Assembly: GCA_964539025.1 (NCBI GenBank)
Contig: CAZIFA010000002.1
Span: 186,001-250,000, forward strand
Length of the DNA: 64,000 nucleotides
From: Micavibrio_A sp964539025
Lineage (GTDB): Bacteria > Pseudomonadota > Alphaproteobacteria > Micavibrionales > Micavibrionaceae
Reading direction: 5' to 3'
Shown here: positions 52,449 to 60,882 of the stretch, in pieces
How the letters are laid out: every line of letters begins with the position of its first letter
Numbering within the stretch: position 1 is the stretch's first letter
Made by a program: the position numbers and the translations under genes
The notes under the pieces: generated by a model
The model's database searches: none
What the model was told of the DNA's origin: nothing
Seen by the model: the letters and a program-made list of their open reading frames with translations, nothing else

Positions 52449-53443
52449 TTCACGGCCTCGAATATTTTGAAACCGTCTTTTTGCAGCGTCATTTTCACAC
52501 GGGTGAAGTTTTCCTGTAAGACCACTTCATAGGGAAGATGCGCGTTGGCCACCATCCAGAGCGTACCGCCCTTTTTTAAATGATGCGCGGCGGTACTTAT
52601 AAAAGCCTGCCCCAGCGTGCCTTGCGTTATTTTCCCAGTGTGAAAAGGCGGATTCATAACGATGAAATCGAATTTGGGAAGATCAGGAGAAGGTTTGGAT
52701 AAATCCGCCCAGACATAGGCAACATTCTTTTTATCTTCCAGATTGTCGCGCGCGCAATCCAGCGCGCGGGAATCGGCATCTATCAAATGCAGCGCGGTAA
52801 TATTTTTGCATTGTTCGAGAATACGCAAGGATAGATAGCCATAGCCACAGCCAAAATCAGCGCCGTTTCCTTTGATATTTTCGGGAAGAATTTCCGCAAG
52901 CAAATGTGAGCCTACATCAATCTTGTCCCAGCCGAACAGGCCGGGCTGGGAAATGAATTCGATCCCTTCTTCGCTTTGCAAAGATTGCTTCGCGCCGCCC
53001 AATCCCCATTCTTCGATAATGTCAGGAAGTTTTTTCGGACGCTGCGCCCAGACGACACGGCATTTGTTTTTTGATTCGCTTTCACACGCTATGCCTGCCT
53101 CGCCCAGCCATTTTACAAGGCGGTTGCCATTCGCGTCGTTTGCAGCCGCTATTACCAGCGTGCCGCCGGGTTTTAACGCGCGAAGACCACAGGCGATCCA
53201 ATGCTTCGCTTCGTCCACCTGTTTGGGAAGATCGATCAACACCAGTGCGTATTTCGAATCTTTGGGAATAGCGGGCAGCACATCCGGTAAAGATTCCGCC
53301 AGAGGTTTCCATGGCTGCCAGCAATCCGCTTTTAAATTTTTCAGATACGGATGATGCGCCGCGCCCAAAAACAGCGCAGGGCCATCCGGCTTTACAGCGC
53401 CATCTTCAAGGGGCAAAAACAATGTCTGAAGCGAAGGGGTCAT
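52445..53443 (-). CDS. RsmC-like rRNA guanine-N2 methyltransferase
   Basis: The 332-aa protein has two related halves, as in RsmC/RlmG: a degenerate N-terminal half (about 1-150) and a catalytic C-terminal half with motif I GADFGCGYGYLSLRIL, acidic HLIDADSRALDCA and motif IV MNPPFHTG. RsmC makes m2G1207 in 16S rRNA. Whether this one acts on 16S or 23S rRNA cannot be told. It is followed by the HAD gene with a 4-base overlap. Confidence 0.85.
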   Translation of the reverse strand: MTPSLQTLFLPLEDGAVKPDGPALFLGAAHHPYLKNLKADCWQPWKPLAESLPDVLPAIPKDSKYALVLIDLPKQVDEAKHWIACGLRALKPGGTLVIAAANDANGNRLVKWLGEAGIACESESKNKCRVVWAQRPKKLPDIIEEWGLGGAKQSLQSEEGIEFISQPGLFGWDKIDVGSHLLAEILPENIKGNGADFGCGYGYLSLRILEQCKNITALHLIDADSRALDCARDNLEDKKNVAYVWADLSKPSPDLPKFDFIVMNPPFHTGKITQGTLGQAFISTAAHHLKKGGTLWMVANAHLPYEVVLQENFTRVKMTLQKDGFKIFEAVK

Positions 53444-53488
53444 AGGACCTTTTGTTATCGTTATATAACAACAAGATCAAGGCTTAGT

Positions 53489-53567
53489 CGTCATTCCGAA
53501 CGAATGTGAGGAATCTTTGGCAGAACGGATAGGCCAAAGATCCCTCCGCTTCGCGTTCGGGATGACG
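53489..53567. repeat. Palindromic intergenic repeat downstream of the second RTX gene
   Basis: GTCATTCCGAACG...CGTTCGGGATGAC with an inner AATCTTTGG / CCAAAGATC pair. It may also serve as the 3' structure of the RTX message. Confidence 0.65.
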
Positions 53568-53573
53568 GGCTTT

Positions 53574-56500
53574 TTATGCTAGGGCGGAGTGATCGGCCAC
53601 CAGAGCGCCGGAATTGATCAGGGCCGCGATATCCGTGGTGCCCGCGCCGCCCAAAATCAGGGCCGCATTGACGAACGCACCACCGACATCGCCGTCTGCG
53701 TTAATCTGGATCTGAGTATCCGCGCCGACCTGAACCAGACGGACGAAATCAGCGATATCGTCGTTCAGAGGATCGTAGCTATCCAGAACATCAGAGATAT
53801 TGATGGAATCGCCAGCCGCAAAATCATGAATAGTATCAACATCACCATCTATGGCGTTCAGCGCGAAAACATCGTTGCCAGCGCCACCGTATGCGTGATC
53901 TGCGCCAAGACCGATGAACAGAATATCATTGCCGCCTTCGCCATACAGCGTGTCGTTGCCCATGCCGCCATCGAGAACATCATTGCCGCCCGTGACATCG
54001 CCGATTGTGACTGGTTTGATATCGAGGTCAAACAGAACGTCTTCGTAGTCGGCATCGCCCGTGCCATACAAATCTTCGAAGCCGATGCGCAGCGTGTTCG
54101 TATCCGTACCGCCCGGAATTTCGGCATACAGGTTGTCGAGCCAGAAGCTTTCAACGCCTTTCGAAGAGTTGGAAACGGAAGATATTTCGAATTTCGTGAT
54201 AATGCCGCCACCAAAGGCAGATGCATCGAGAACGATATCAATCTTGCCGCCGGAGACAGAGCCTGTATGATATTCATAGGATACCGGTGTTATGCCGCCG
54301 TTCAGGTACAATTTGAAATCGATGCCGGTGTTGCCGCCGGAAATATCCGATAGGCTGACAGTGACTTTCTGTGCACCGTTAGCAAGCGAAACAATAAGAG
54401 CTTCGTTCCCCGATACCAAGGTACCGCCAGCAGAAGAAGAATTAATACCGAGTTTGGTATTGCTGTTGCATAGATAGCCTGTAGACGCCGAGATCGTGAA
54501 GCCGTTCTTGGTGATCGTGGTCGGTTTGCCCGAAACATCGCCATTCGTAATATTCAGATACTTGTTATTACTATCAAGCAGACCGGAGACAACGTGCATT
54601 TTGCCGTCTTCGTTGATCGAAGTGGAATCACCGCGTTCGGTCGTTAAGTAAACATCGCCTTTCAGGACTTTTACCGTATTACCGTCATTGTACACAATGG
54701 ACACTTTGTTGCCCGGATCATTGATGGTGGCGGCGCGCTGCGAAGTCTTGCCGTAGTTATAGATAAAGCTGATGACGCCATCGCCCGTAACATTCAGTCC
54801 CGCGTAGCCACCATTGGTATTGTTGCCGTTGCCGATGATGAAAAAGCCGTAAGCACCACCTTCTGCACCGACCGGAAGATCGATATCATGCGCGACGTTG
54901 ATACCAGCCGTCTTGACGTTTTTCCATTCCATCGAAGCATTGACGATAGTGCCGTCGGCAGCGATGCCGAACACGCCAAAGCTGTTATCGTAACCCGCAA
55001 AACCTTTGCGGAACGTGATCGTTGCCGTGGCGTCAAAATCAACAGTCAGATTGCCTTCGCCGATGCCGAGCGCCGGATCGCCCTTCGGACGCAGGTTCTT
55101 GATGTTCACGCCTTCTTTAAGTTGAGGCATGATGTTCGTGTCAACAAACGCTTTATCCATCGTCGCACCGGTCAGAATGCCGTCATCGCCGTACAGAATA
55201 TCATTGCCGCCAAGGCCAAAGATTTCATCATTACCAGCGGTACCCAGGATCGTTTCGCCATCATTCGTGCCGATGATCGATTGAGAGGGATCGAGATCGA
55301 TGCTGAACGCCATCGTCGCGATATCCGAACCGCCATTGCCATCGAGCGCCGTGTAATCGAAGCCGTCCGCGCCATAGAAATTATCGGCGGGCGTGTAGGT
55401 GAAAGAGCCATCCGTGTTCAAAACAACCGTGCCGCCCTGCTGCGTGGCATAGGTGCCTGCCTGCGCGCTCAGCGTATCGCCATCGATATCCGTATCGTTG
55501 CCCAGGACGTTGCCCGTAACATTGCCGTTACGCAGGCCGTTAAACGCATCATCGTTAGCAACAGGCGCATCATTCACGGCAACGATGGCCAAAAGAACAG
55601 TAGCCGTGGAGGTCGCGCCCGAAGCGTCGCGGGCCGTATAGTTGAAGGAATCGCCACCGTTGAAATTGGCAGCGCCGGAATAAGAGAACGTTCCGTTGGC
55701 ATTCAAGGTTACTGTGCCGCCGTTGGCAGTTGTGAAGTTTGTGGCCGTAACGGTGAGCGCATCGCCATCAACATCCGAATCGTTGGCCAGAACATTGCCC
55801 GTGATAACTGTGTCTTCATTGCCAGAGAACGCGTCGTCATTGGCAACCGGGCCGTCATTAACCGCAGCGATGGCAAGCTCAACATGCGCTGTGGCAATTC
55901 CGCCATTACCATCAATCGTCGTGTAATCAAAACCGTCCGCGCCGTTGAAATTCGTCGCGCCGGTATAAGAAAATGTTCCGTCTGCGTTCAGCGTGACCGT
56001 TCCGCCTTGCGCGGTTGCGACAGTCCCGGCAACAACAGAGAGTGTATCGCCATCGGCATCCGCATCGTTGTCAAGAACATTGCCCGTGATGAGCGTGTCT
56101 TCGTTCCCAGCATAAGAATCGTCATTTGCCACCGGTCCATCATTTACCTCACCAACCGTTAAATCCACATGGGCGGATGAAGTGCCGCCATTACCATCCA
56201 CCACCGTATAGTCAAAACCGTCCGCGCCATTGAAATTCGTCGCGCCGGTATAAGAGAACGTACCGTCTGCGTTGATCGTGACAGAGCCGCCGTTTACAGT
56301 CGTAAAGCTATCAGCAACAGCGGAAAGTACATCGCCATCGACATCCGTATCATTCGCCAGCACGTTGCCCGTTATAGCCGTGTCTTCATCGCCCGAGAAT
56401 GCATCATCGTTGGCAACGGGTTCGTCGTTGATTGTGGCAATCGTCAAATTGACCGTGCCGATATCCGAACCGCCATTGCCATCCAGAACCGTGTAATCGA

Positions 56501-58220
56501 AAGAATCTGTGCCGTTAAAATTAGCCGCGCCAAGGTAGGAGAACGTGCCATCAGCATTGATAGTCACAGTCCCGCCATTCACGGTGGTAATTGTTTGCCC
56601 GGCAAGGGACAGCGGGTTCCCCTCGATGTCGCTGTCGTTGCCGAGCAAGGAGCCGGCAATGGCCACATCTTCATTGCCGGAAAAAACATCATCGCCCGCA
56701 ACAGGCGCATCATTGATAGCGGCGATATTAATCGTAACATTCGCGGCTGAAACACCGCCTCGACCGTCATCCGCCGTATAGCTAAAGCCATCCGTACCGT
56801 TAAAATTGGCGGCACCCTGATAGGTGAAAGAACCATCGGCGTTCAGATTGACCGTACCGCCGTTGCCCGTCGTGATCGTGGCAGGCGTAACGGTCAACGT
56901 GTCATTATTGGCATCGGTGTCATTGGCAAGAACATTGCCCGAAATAATCGTATCTTCGTTGCCCGAGAACGTATCATCATTCGCCACAGGCGCGTCGTTG
57001 GGCACGAAGCCGATCAGGTTAAAAGTGGAAGCATCATCGAACACGAGGCTTTCAATGCGGCCAGAAAGATCGGCGGCATAGTGATTTTGAATGGTCAGCG
57101 TTTCCGTGCCGATCGTAACCAGCAGATCAAGGCCCGACACTTCGAAATCCAGATCGCCGAGGGCGATACCAGCGCCGAAATGAATGGCGTCCGTGCCGGT
57201 ATTTTCGACAATCGTGTCAGAGCCATTGCCCAGATTGTAATAGTAGGTGTCGTCGCCTTCGCCGCCGAACAGCGTATCGTTGCCCGCGCCGCCCATCAGG
57301 CGGTCGTTGCCATCATCGCCATGCAGCGCATCATCATGCGCGCTGCTAGCCAGAATGTCGTTGCCTTCGCCGCCATGGATCGTCGTCGCAATGTGTTCGC
57401 CACCCGATAAATCAACGATGTCATTGCCTTCGCCAGCGTCAATTTCTTCCATGTATGAAACGCGCGGGAAGAAGGATGCATTGCCGGGGCTTACCGTATC
57501 GCTCAGCACCAGAACATCGTCCCCCGACGTCATGATCAGCGTGTCGTATCCGACCGTCGGAGCTACCAGGGAATCCGTTGCATCACCGTTGAAATTATCA
57601 TAGCTCCGGTTCATGCCATCGAGATTGATCATCGCAGAAAAAGGAATGGCGGAGCCAAGACCTGCCAGCGTTACACCGCCGCTCCAGATCGCATCGGCAA
57701 CATAAGCGAATGTATCATCGCCTTCACCGCCAAACAGGGAGTCATTGCCAAGTCCGCCTGCGAGATAATCATTGTCCGCATCGCCGAACAGGAGATCGTT
57801 GCCACCGCCGCCATCGATTGTATCGTCGCCATCGCCGCCGAGCACCGTGTCGTTGCCGTTGTTGGACCAGAGAACGTCATCGCCGGTCGAGCCGCGGATT
57901 ATGACGTTGCCGTAGTTCACATTCGCATCGGCCAGAATAATAATGTCGCCATCGGCGCCGGCGTTGAATTGTTCGACATTCATCACCATGATCGTGCCTA
58001 TGGAATCGACCAGCATCAGCACATCGCCCATCGACGTCATCGAAAGCGTATCGTTGCCGCCCATACCGTTATAAATGCCGTTGTTCACGTTCTTTATGCC
58101 GGAGATGGTAACCGTGTAGCCGCTGTACGGATTGACCAGCGTCGCATTGTAGGCACCGGTAATGCCTACAAAGCTCATCGTATTATTGGCGCCCGTTCCG
58201 TTTACATTTACATATGGCAT
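53574..58220 (-). CDS. Large RTX/cadherin-like secreted protein with split DUF4114
   Basis: 1548 aa with no Sec signal. Order: an N-terminal beta region; RTX nonapeptides at about 95-175 and 260-330 (GGDGDDTIDGGGGNDLLFG); six cadherin-like repeats of about 96 aa from about 405 to 970 (NDxPVANDDxFSGNEDT starts); one RTX patch; a DUF4114-like module starting near 1027, interrupted at about 1217-1363 by an inserted beta-rich domain and resuming with TLRIGFEDLYGTGDADYEDV; an RTX patch and a C-terminal T1SS target. It is probably exported by the T1SS at 24.5-29.7 kb, since no exporter is adjacent. Role inferred: surface or matrix protein. Confidence 0.88.
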   Translation of the reverse strand: MPYVNVNGTGANNTMSFVGITGAYNATLVNPYSGYTVTISGIKNVNNGIYNGMGGNDTLSMTSMGDVLMLVDSIGTIMVMNVEQFNAGADGDIIILADANVNYGNVIIRGSTGDDVLWSNNGNDTVLGGDGDDTIDGGGGNDLLFGDADNDYLAGGLGNDSLFGGEGDDTFAYVADAIWSGGVTLAGLGSAIPFSAMINLDGMNRSYDNFNGDATDSLVAPTVGYDTLIMTSGDDVLVLSDTVSPGNASFFPRVSYMEEIDAGEGNDIVDLSGGEHIATTIHGGEGNDILASSAHDDALHGDDGNDRLMGGAGNDTLFGGEGDDTYYYNLGNGSDTIVENTGTDAIHFGAGIALGDLDFEVSGLDLLVTIGTETLTIQNHYAADLSGRIESLVFDDASTFNLIGFVPNDAPVANDDTFSGNEDTIISGNVLANDTDANNDTLTVTPATITTGNGGTVNLNADGSFTYQGAANFNGTDGFSYTADDGRGGVSAANVTINIAAINDAPVAGDDVFSGNEDVAIAGSLLGNDSDIEGNPLSLAGQTITTVNGGTVTINADGTFSYLGAANFNGTDSFDYTVLDGNGGSDIGTVNLTIATINDEPVANDDAFSGDEDTAITGNVLANDTDVDGDVLSAVADSFTTVNGGSVTINADGTFSYTGATNFNGADGFDYTVVDGNGGTSSAHVDLTVGEVNDGPVANDDSYAGNEDTLITGNVLDNDADADGDTLSVVAGTVATAQGGTVTLNADGTFSYTGATNFNGADGFDYTTIDGNGGIATAHVELAIAAVNDGPVANDDAFSGNEDTVITGNVLANDSDVDGDALTVTATNFTTANGGTVTLNANGTFSYSGAANFNGGDSFNYTARDASGATSTATVLLAIVAVNDAPVANDDAFNGLRNGNVTGNVLGNDTDIDGDTLSAQAGTYATQQGGTVVLNTDGSFTYTPADNFYGADGFDYTALDGNGGSDIATMAFSIDLDPSQSIIGTNDGETILGTAGNDEIFGLGGNDILYGDDGILTGATMDKAFVDTNIMPQLKEGVNIKNLRPKGDPALGIGEGNLTVDFDATATITFRKGFAGYDNSFGVFGIAADGTIVNASMEWKNVKTAGINVAHDIDLPVGAEGGAYGFFIIGNGNNTNGGYAGLNVTGDGVISFIYNYGKTSQRAATINDPGNKVSIVYNDGNTVKVLKGDVYLTTERGDSTSINEDGKMHVVSGLLDSNNKYLNITNGDVSGKPTTITKNGFTISASTGYLCNSNTKLGINSSSAGGTLVSGNEALIVSLANGAQKVTVSLSDISGGNTGIDFKLYLNGGITPVSYEYHTGSVSGGKIDIVLDASAFGGGIITKFEISSVSNSSKGVESFWLDNLYAEIPGGTDTNTLRIGFEDLYGTGDADYEDVLFDLDIKPVTIGDVTGGNDVLDGGMGNDTLYGEGGNDILFIGLGADHAYGGAGNDVFALNAIDGDVDTIHDFAAGDSINISDVLDSYDPLNDDIADFVRLVQVGADTQIQINADGDVGGAFVNAALILGGAGTTDIAALINSGALVADHSALA
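55310..57000 (-). repeat. Six tandem cadherin-like repeats
   Basis: Units of about 290 bp encode NDxPVANDD...GNEDT...GNVLANDTD...GGTVxxNADGTFSYxGAxNFNG. The last unit is diverged (NDAPVANDDAFNGLRNGNV). Confidence 0.85.
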
Positions 58221-58523
58221 AAGCCTAATCCCTAAGTGGCAGAGTTGTTAATTTTTTTTGGTCTGCCGTTGCACTGTTCCCTAGACTCATGAAGTCATCA
58301 GCCCAACCAAACCATTGTACTTATTAACCTTAAATTTTATGTAAATTTAATAAGCTTGTTAGAAATAGCCTTTTGGTCTTAAAAAAAAGTTAAAAATACC
58401 GTGATTTTTATCTTTTTATGAAAAAAGATCGGCGCTTGCTTTCGCATGTAGGCTGGAGGATAAACCTGAAAGGATTATATTCGGCCCAGCCGGGTGTACG
58501 TCCCGTACCACGAAAGATTGCCC
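58221..58523. other. AT-rich intergenic region between RTX gene and MATE gene
   Basis: No gene is seen. It must hold both divergent promoters. AT-rich tracts near 58320-58410 are candidates, but no consensus pair is convincing. AGGGATTAGG before the RTX ATG is the ribosome-binding site. Confidence 0.4.
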
Positions 58524-59891
58524 ATGAGCACAACCCGCGTCGACCTGAAAACCGGATCCATACGTAACCATTTGATTCGAATGACAATTCCAATGATTTG
58601 GGGAATTGCCGCTATTGTCAGTTTCCAACTGGTCGACACATATTATGTCTCGCTGCTCGGTACACCCCAGCTCGCAGCCATGACTTTCACCTTCCCGGTC
58701 ACATTCTTCGTTTTTTCGATCATTATGGGGTTTGGCATAGCCATGTCTTCGGTCGTATCCCGCCTTATCGGCGAAGGGCGCGAGGAGGATGTTAAGCGCG
58801 TCACCACCCACGGGCTGATTATGGCGTTTGGAATCGGGCTGGTTCTAGCCTTGATAGGTTATGGGCTGCGCGATGTTATTTTCGAAGCGATGGGCGCAGA
58901 TGAGATTATGCGCCCCCTTATCCATCAATATATGACGATCTGGTTTTTTGGCGTGCCGTTCATGGCAACGCCGTTCGTCGGTAATTCCGCTATCCGCGCC
59001 GCAGGCTCCACGTTTGCGCCCGCCATGATCATGGTCAGCGTTGCCCTGCTCAATGCCGCACTCGCTCCCTTTCTCGTCTTCGGCTGGGCTGGATTGCCGC
59101 GCCTTGAATTGCAGGGCGCTGCCATCGCCACCGTTTTTTCCAACGTCATCGCCATGTTGATGGGTTTGTATGTGCTGGGCTTTCGCAAGAAAATGTTTTT
59201 GCCGCTGGGCCGCATGCATTGGCACGAGTTTTCCGATTCGGCAAAACGCCATTTGTTTATCGCGATCCCAGCGGGCTTGACTTCCGCGGTCTCCCCGTTC
59301 GTCAACACCATCATTGTCGCGCTGCTTGCAAAATACGGAACGGAAGCCGTTGCGGCCTTTGGAATCGCTACACGCATCGAAGCATTCGCATTCATCATCC
59401 TGATGGCGCTCGCCGTCGGCATGAGCCCTATCATCGGCCAAAATTTCGGCGCAAAAAATTTCGAACGCGTGCATGAGACATTACGCGATGCCATAGGTTT
59501 CAGCATTATATGGTGCATCATCGTCGCGGCGATCCTGATTGTTTTCGCGACGCCGATCTCTTCGGTTTTCTCAGATGATCCCACGGTGATTTACTACGCC
59601 ACGCTGTCCTTCATGATTATCGCGCCGTGTTACATGTTCAACGCGCTGGTCAATGGCTGGTCTTCGGCCTTTAACGCCATGGGCAAGCCGCAAATGTCGT
59701 TGATGATGACCGTTATCAAAATGCTGCTGCTTTTAATCCCCGCCGTAATCCTGGGCGCGAAGCTGGGCGGCGTTATCGGCATATTCTGGGCGATTTCGCT
59801 GGTCAATATCGTTACAGGCCTTGCATTTCATTTCTGGAGTCGGTCGGTCGTTTTACGCACCGAAAACCGCCTTGCCCTTAAAACGCCTTAA
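58524..59891 (+). CDS. MATE-family efflux transporter
   Basis: 455 aa, about 12 membrane spans, with the MATE pattern: MTIPMIWGIAAIVSFQLVDT, YYVSLLGTPQLAAMTF, then second-half equivalents around AIPAGLTSAVSPFVNTIIV and AVAAFGIATRIEAFAFI. It exports drugs or metabolites using Na+ or H+ gradients; the substrate is unknown. Start ATG 58524 (MSTTRVDLKTGSIRNHLIRM) is typical of the family; the upstream GTG at 58494 lacks a ribosome-binding site. Confidence 0.92.
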   Translation: MSTTRVDLKTGSIRNHLIRMTIPMIWGIAAIVSFQLVDTYYVSLLGTPQLAAMTFTFPVTFFVFSIIMGFGIAMSSVVSRLIGEGREEDVKRVTTHGLIMAFGIGLVLALIGYGLRDVIFEAMGADEIMRPLIHQYMTIWFFGVPFMATPFVGNSAIRAAGSTFAPAMIMVSVALLNAALAPFLVFGWAGLPRLELQGAAIATVFSNVIAMLMGLYVLGFRKKMFLPLGRMHWHEFSDSAKRHLFIAIPAGLTSAVSPFVNTIIVALLAKYGTEAVAAFGIATRIEAFAFIILMALAVGMSPIIGQNFGAKNFERVHETLRDAIGFSIIWCIIVAAILIVFATPISSVFSDDPTVIYYATLSFMIIAPCYMFNALVNGWSSAFNAMGKPQMSLMMTVIKMLLLLIPAVILGAKLGGVIGIFWAISLVNIVTGLAFHFWSRSVVLRTENRLALKTP

Positions 59892-59939
59892 AATTATAGT
59901 GTTCTAAGCGCCATAGATAGATTTTATAGGAGATTTTCC

Positions 59940-60689
59940 ATGACCCGCATCCTGTTTTTGATCGCCTTGTGTACACTCACCTCCAACATCGCACGCGCAC
60001 AGGATAACGGCCTCTCCCTGCCGCCCGAAGGCACGACCATCATCAATTTTTCGGCGACGGAAAAACGCACCATGCCGCAAGATCTTCTGATCGCATCCTT
60101 GCGCATAGAGGTTGATGACAAGACAAGCCCCGCCATTGTGCAAAAGAAAATCAATGAAGCGATGACAAAAGCACTCGAACTTGCCAAGAAAGAATCCGCC
60201 TTTAAAGTTTCGACGGGGGCCTATTCCGTTTATAAATACGACCAGCAGGTTGTCGTCAACAAACAAACCGGCGAAGTGAAGAATGAACCCGTCTGGAAAG
60301 GATCGCAGACGATCGATATAGAATCCAAGGATTCGACAAAACTTCTCGATACGGTCGGCAAAATTCAGGACATGGGATTTGCGATGAACAATCTTGCCTA
60401 CACGCTTTCCCCGGAAGTCATGGAAAAGGTGCGTGATGAGTTAATGGTCGAGGCGTTGAAAAAACTCACCGCCAAGGCCGATATCGTCGCCAAAACACTT
60501 GGGAAATCCAAAGCAGACCTCGTAGATGTCAATGTTGATGCGGGCGGCCCTATCATGCCGATGTATAAAACCATGATGGCACGCGGTGAGATGGCAATGG
60601 ATGCAGCGGCCCCGATGGCACCGCCCGTCGCACAAGCCGGAGAGACGGATGTTTCCCTTACTGTCTCTGCTCGCGCGCTGATAAAATAG
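59940..60689 (+). CDS. SIMPL-domain (DUF541/YggE-like) periplasmic protein
   Basis: A signal peptide (MTRILFLIALCTLTSNIARAQ) is followed by a SIMPL domain: FSATEKRTMPQDLLIASLRI, VSTGAYSVYKYDQQVV and LTAKADIVAKTLGKSKADLV. YggE-type proteins are linked to oxidative stress defence, with unclear biochemistry. ATAGGAG precedes the ATG. An Ala/Pro-rich loop (AAPMAPPVAQ) lies near the C-terminus. 48 bases follow the MATE gene, so they may be co-transcribed. Confidence 0.9.
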   Translation: MTRILFLIALCTLTSNIARAQDNGLSLPPEGTTIINFSATEKRTMPQDLLIASLRIEVDDKTSPAIVQKKINEAMTKALELAKKESAFKVSTGAYSVYKYDQQVVVNKQTGEVKNEPVWKGSQTIDIESKDSTKLLDTVGKIQDMGFAMNNLAYTLSPEVMEKVRDELMVEALKKLTAKADIVAKTLGKSKADLVDVNVDAGGPIMPMYKTMMARGEMAMDAAAPMAPPVAQAGETDVSLTVSARALIK

Positions 60690-60710
60690 CAAAGACGCTG
60701 TTTACTTTTT

Positions 60711-60824
60711 ATTGTCACCCCCGCGAAGGCGGGGGTCCAGTCCATAATATGTGCGCAGCTTCGCTGCGCCCTTCCTAGATCCCCGACGTTAGTGCCTGCC
60801 TACGACAGGCCTCGGGGATGACAT
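60711..60824. repeat. Composite palindromic intergenic repeat
   Basis: ATTGTCACCCCCGCGAAGGCGGGGGTCC holds a CCCCCGC/GCGGGGG hairpin (60717-60735), then GCGCAGCTTCGCTGCGC, GCCTGCCTACGACAGGC and ATCCCCGA/TCGGGGATGAC. It is a nested GTCAYCCC-type element. Confidence 0.65.
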
Positions 60825-60882
60825 CAAGAGAGACTGCGGTTTTTTCTGGCATTCATTAGTCGTTTCGGTGACAATCATATCA

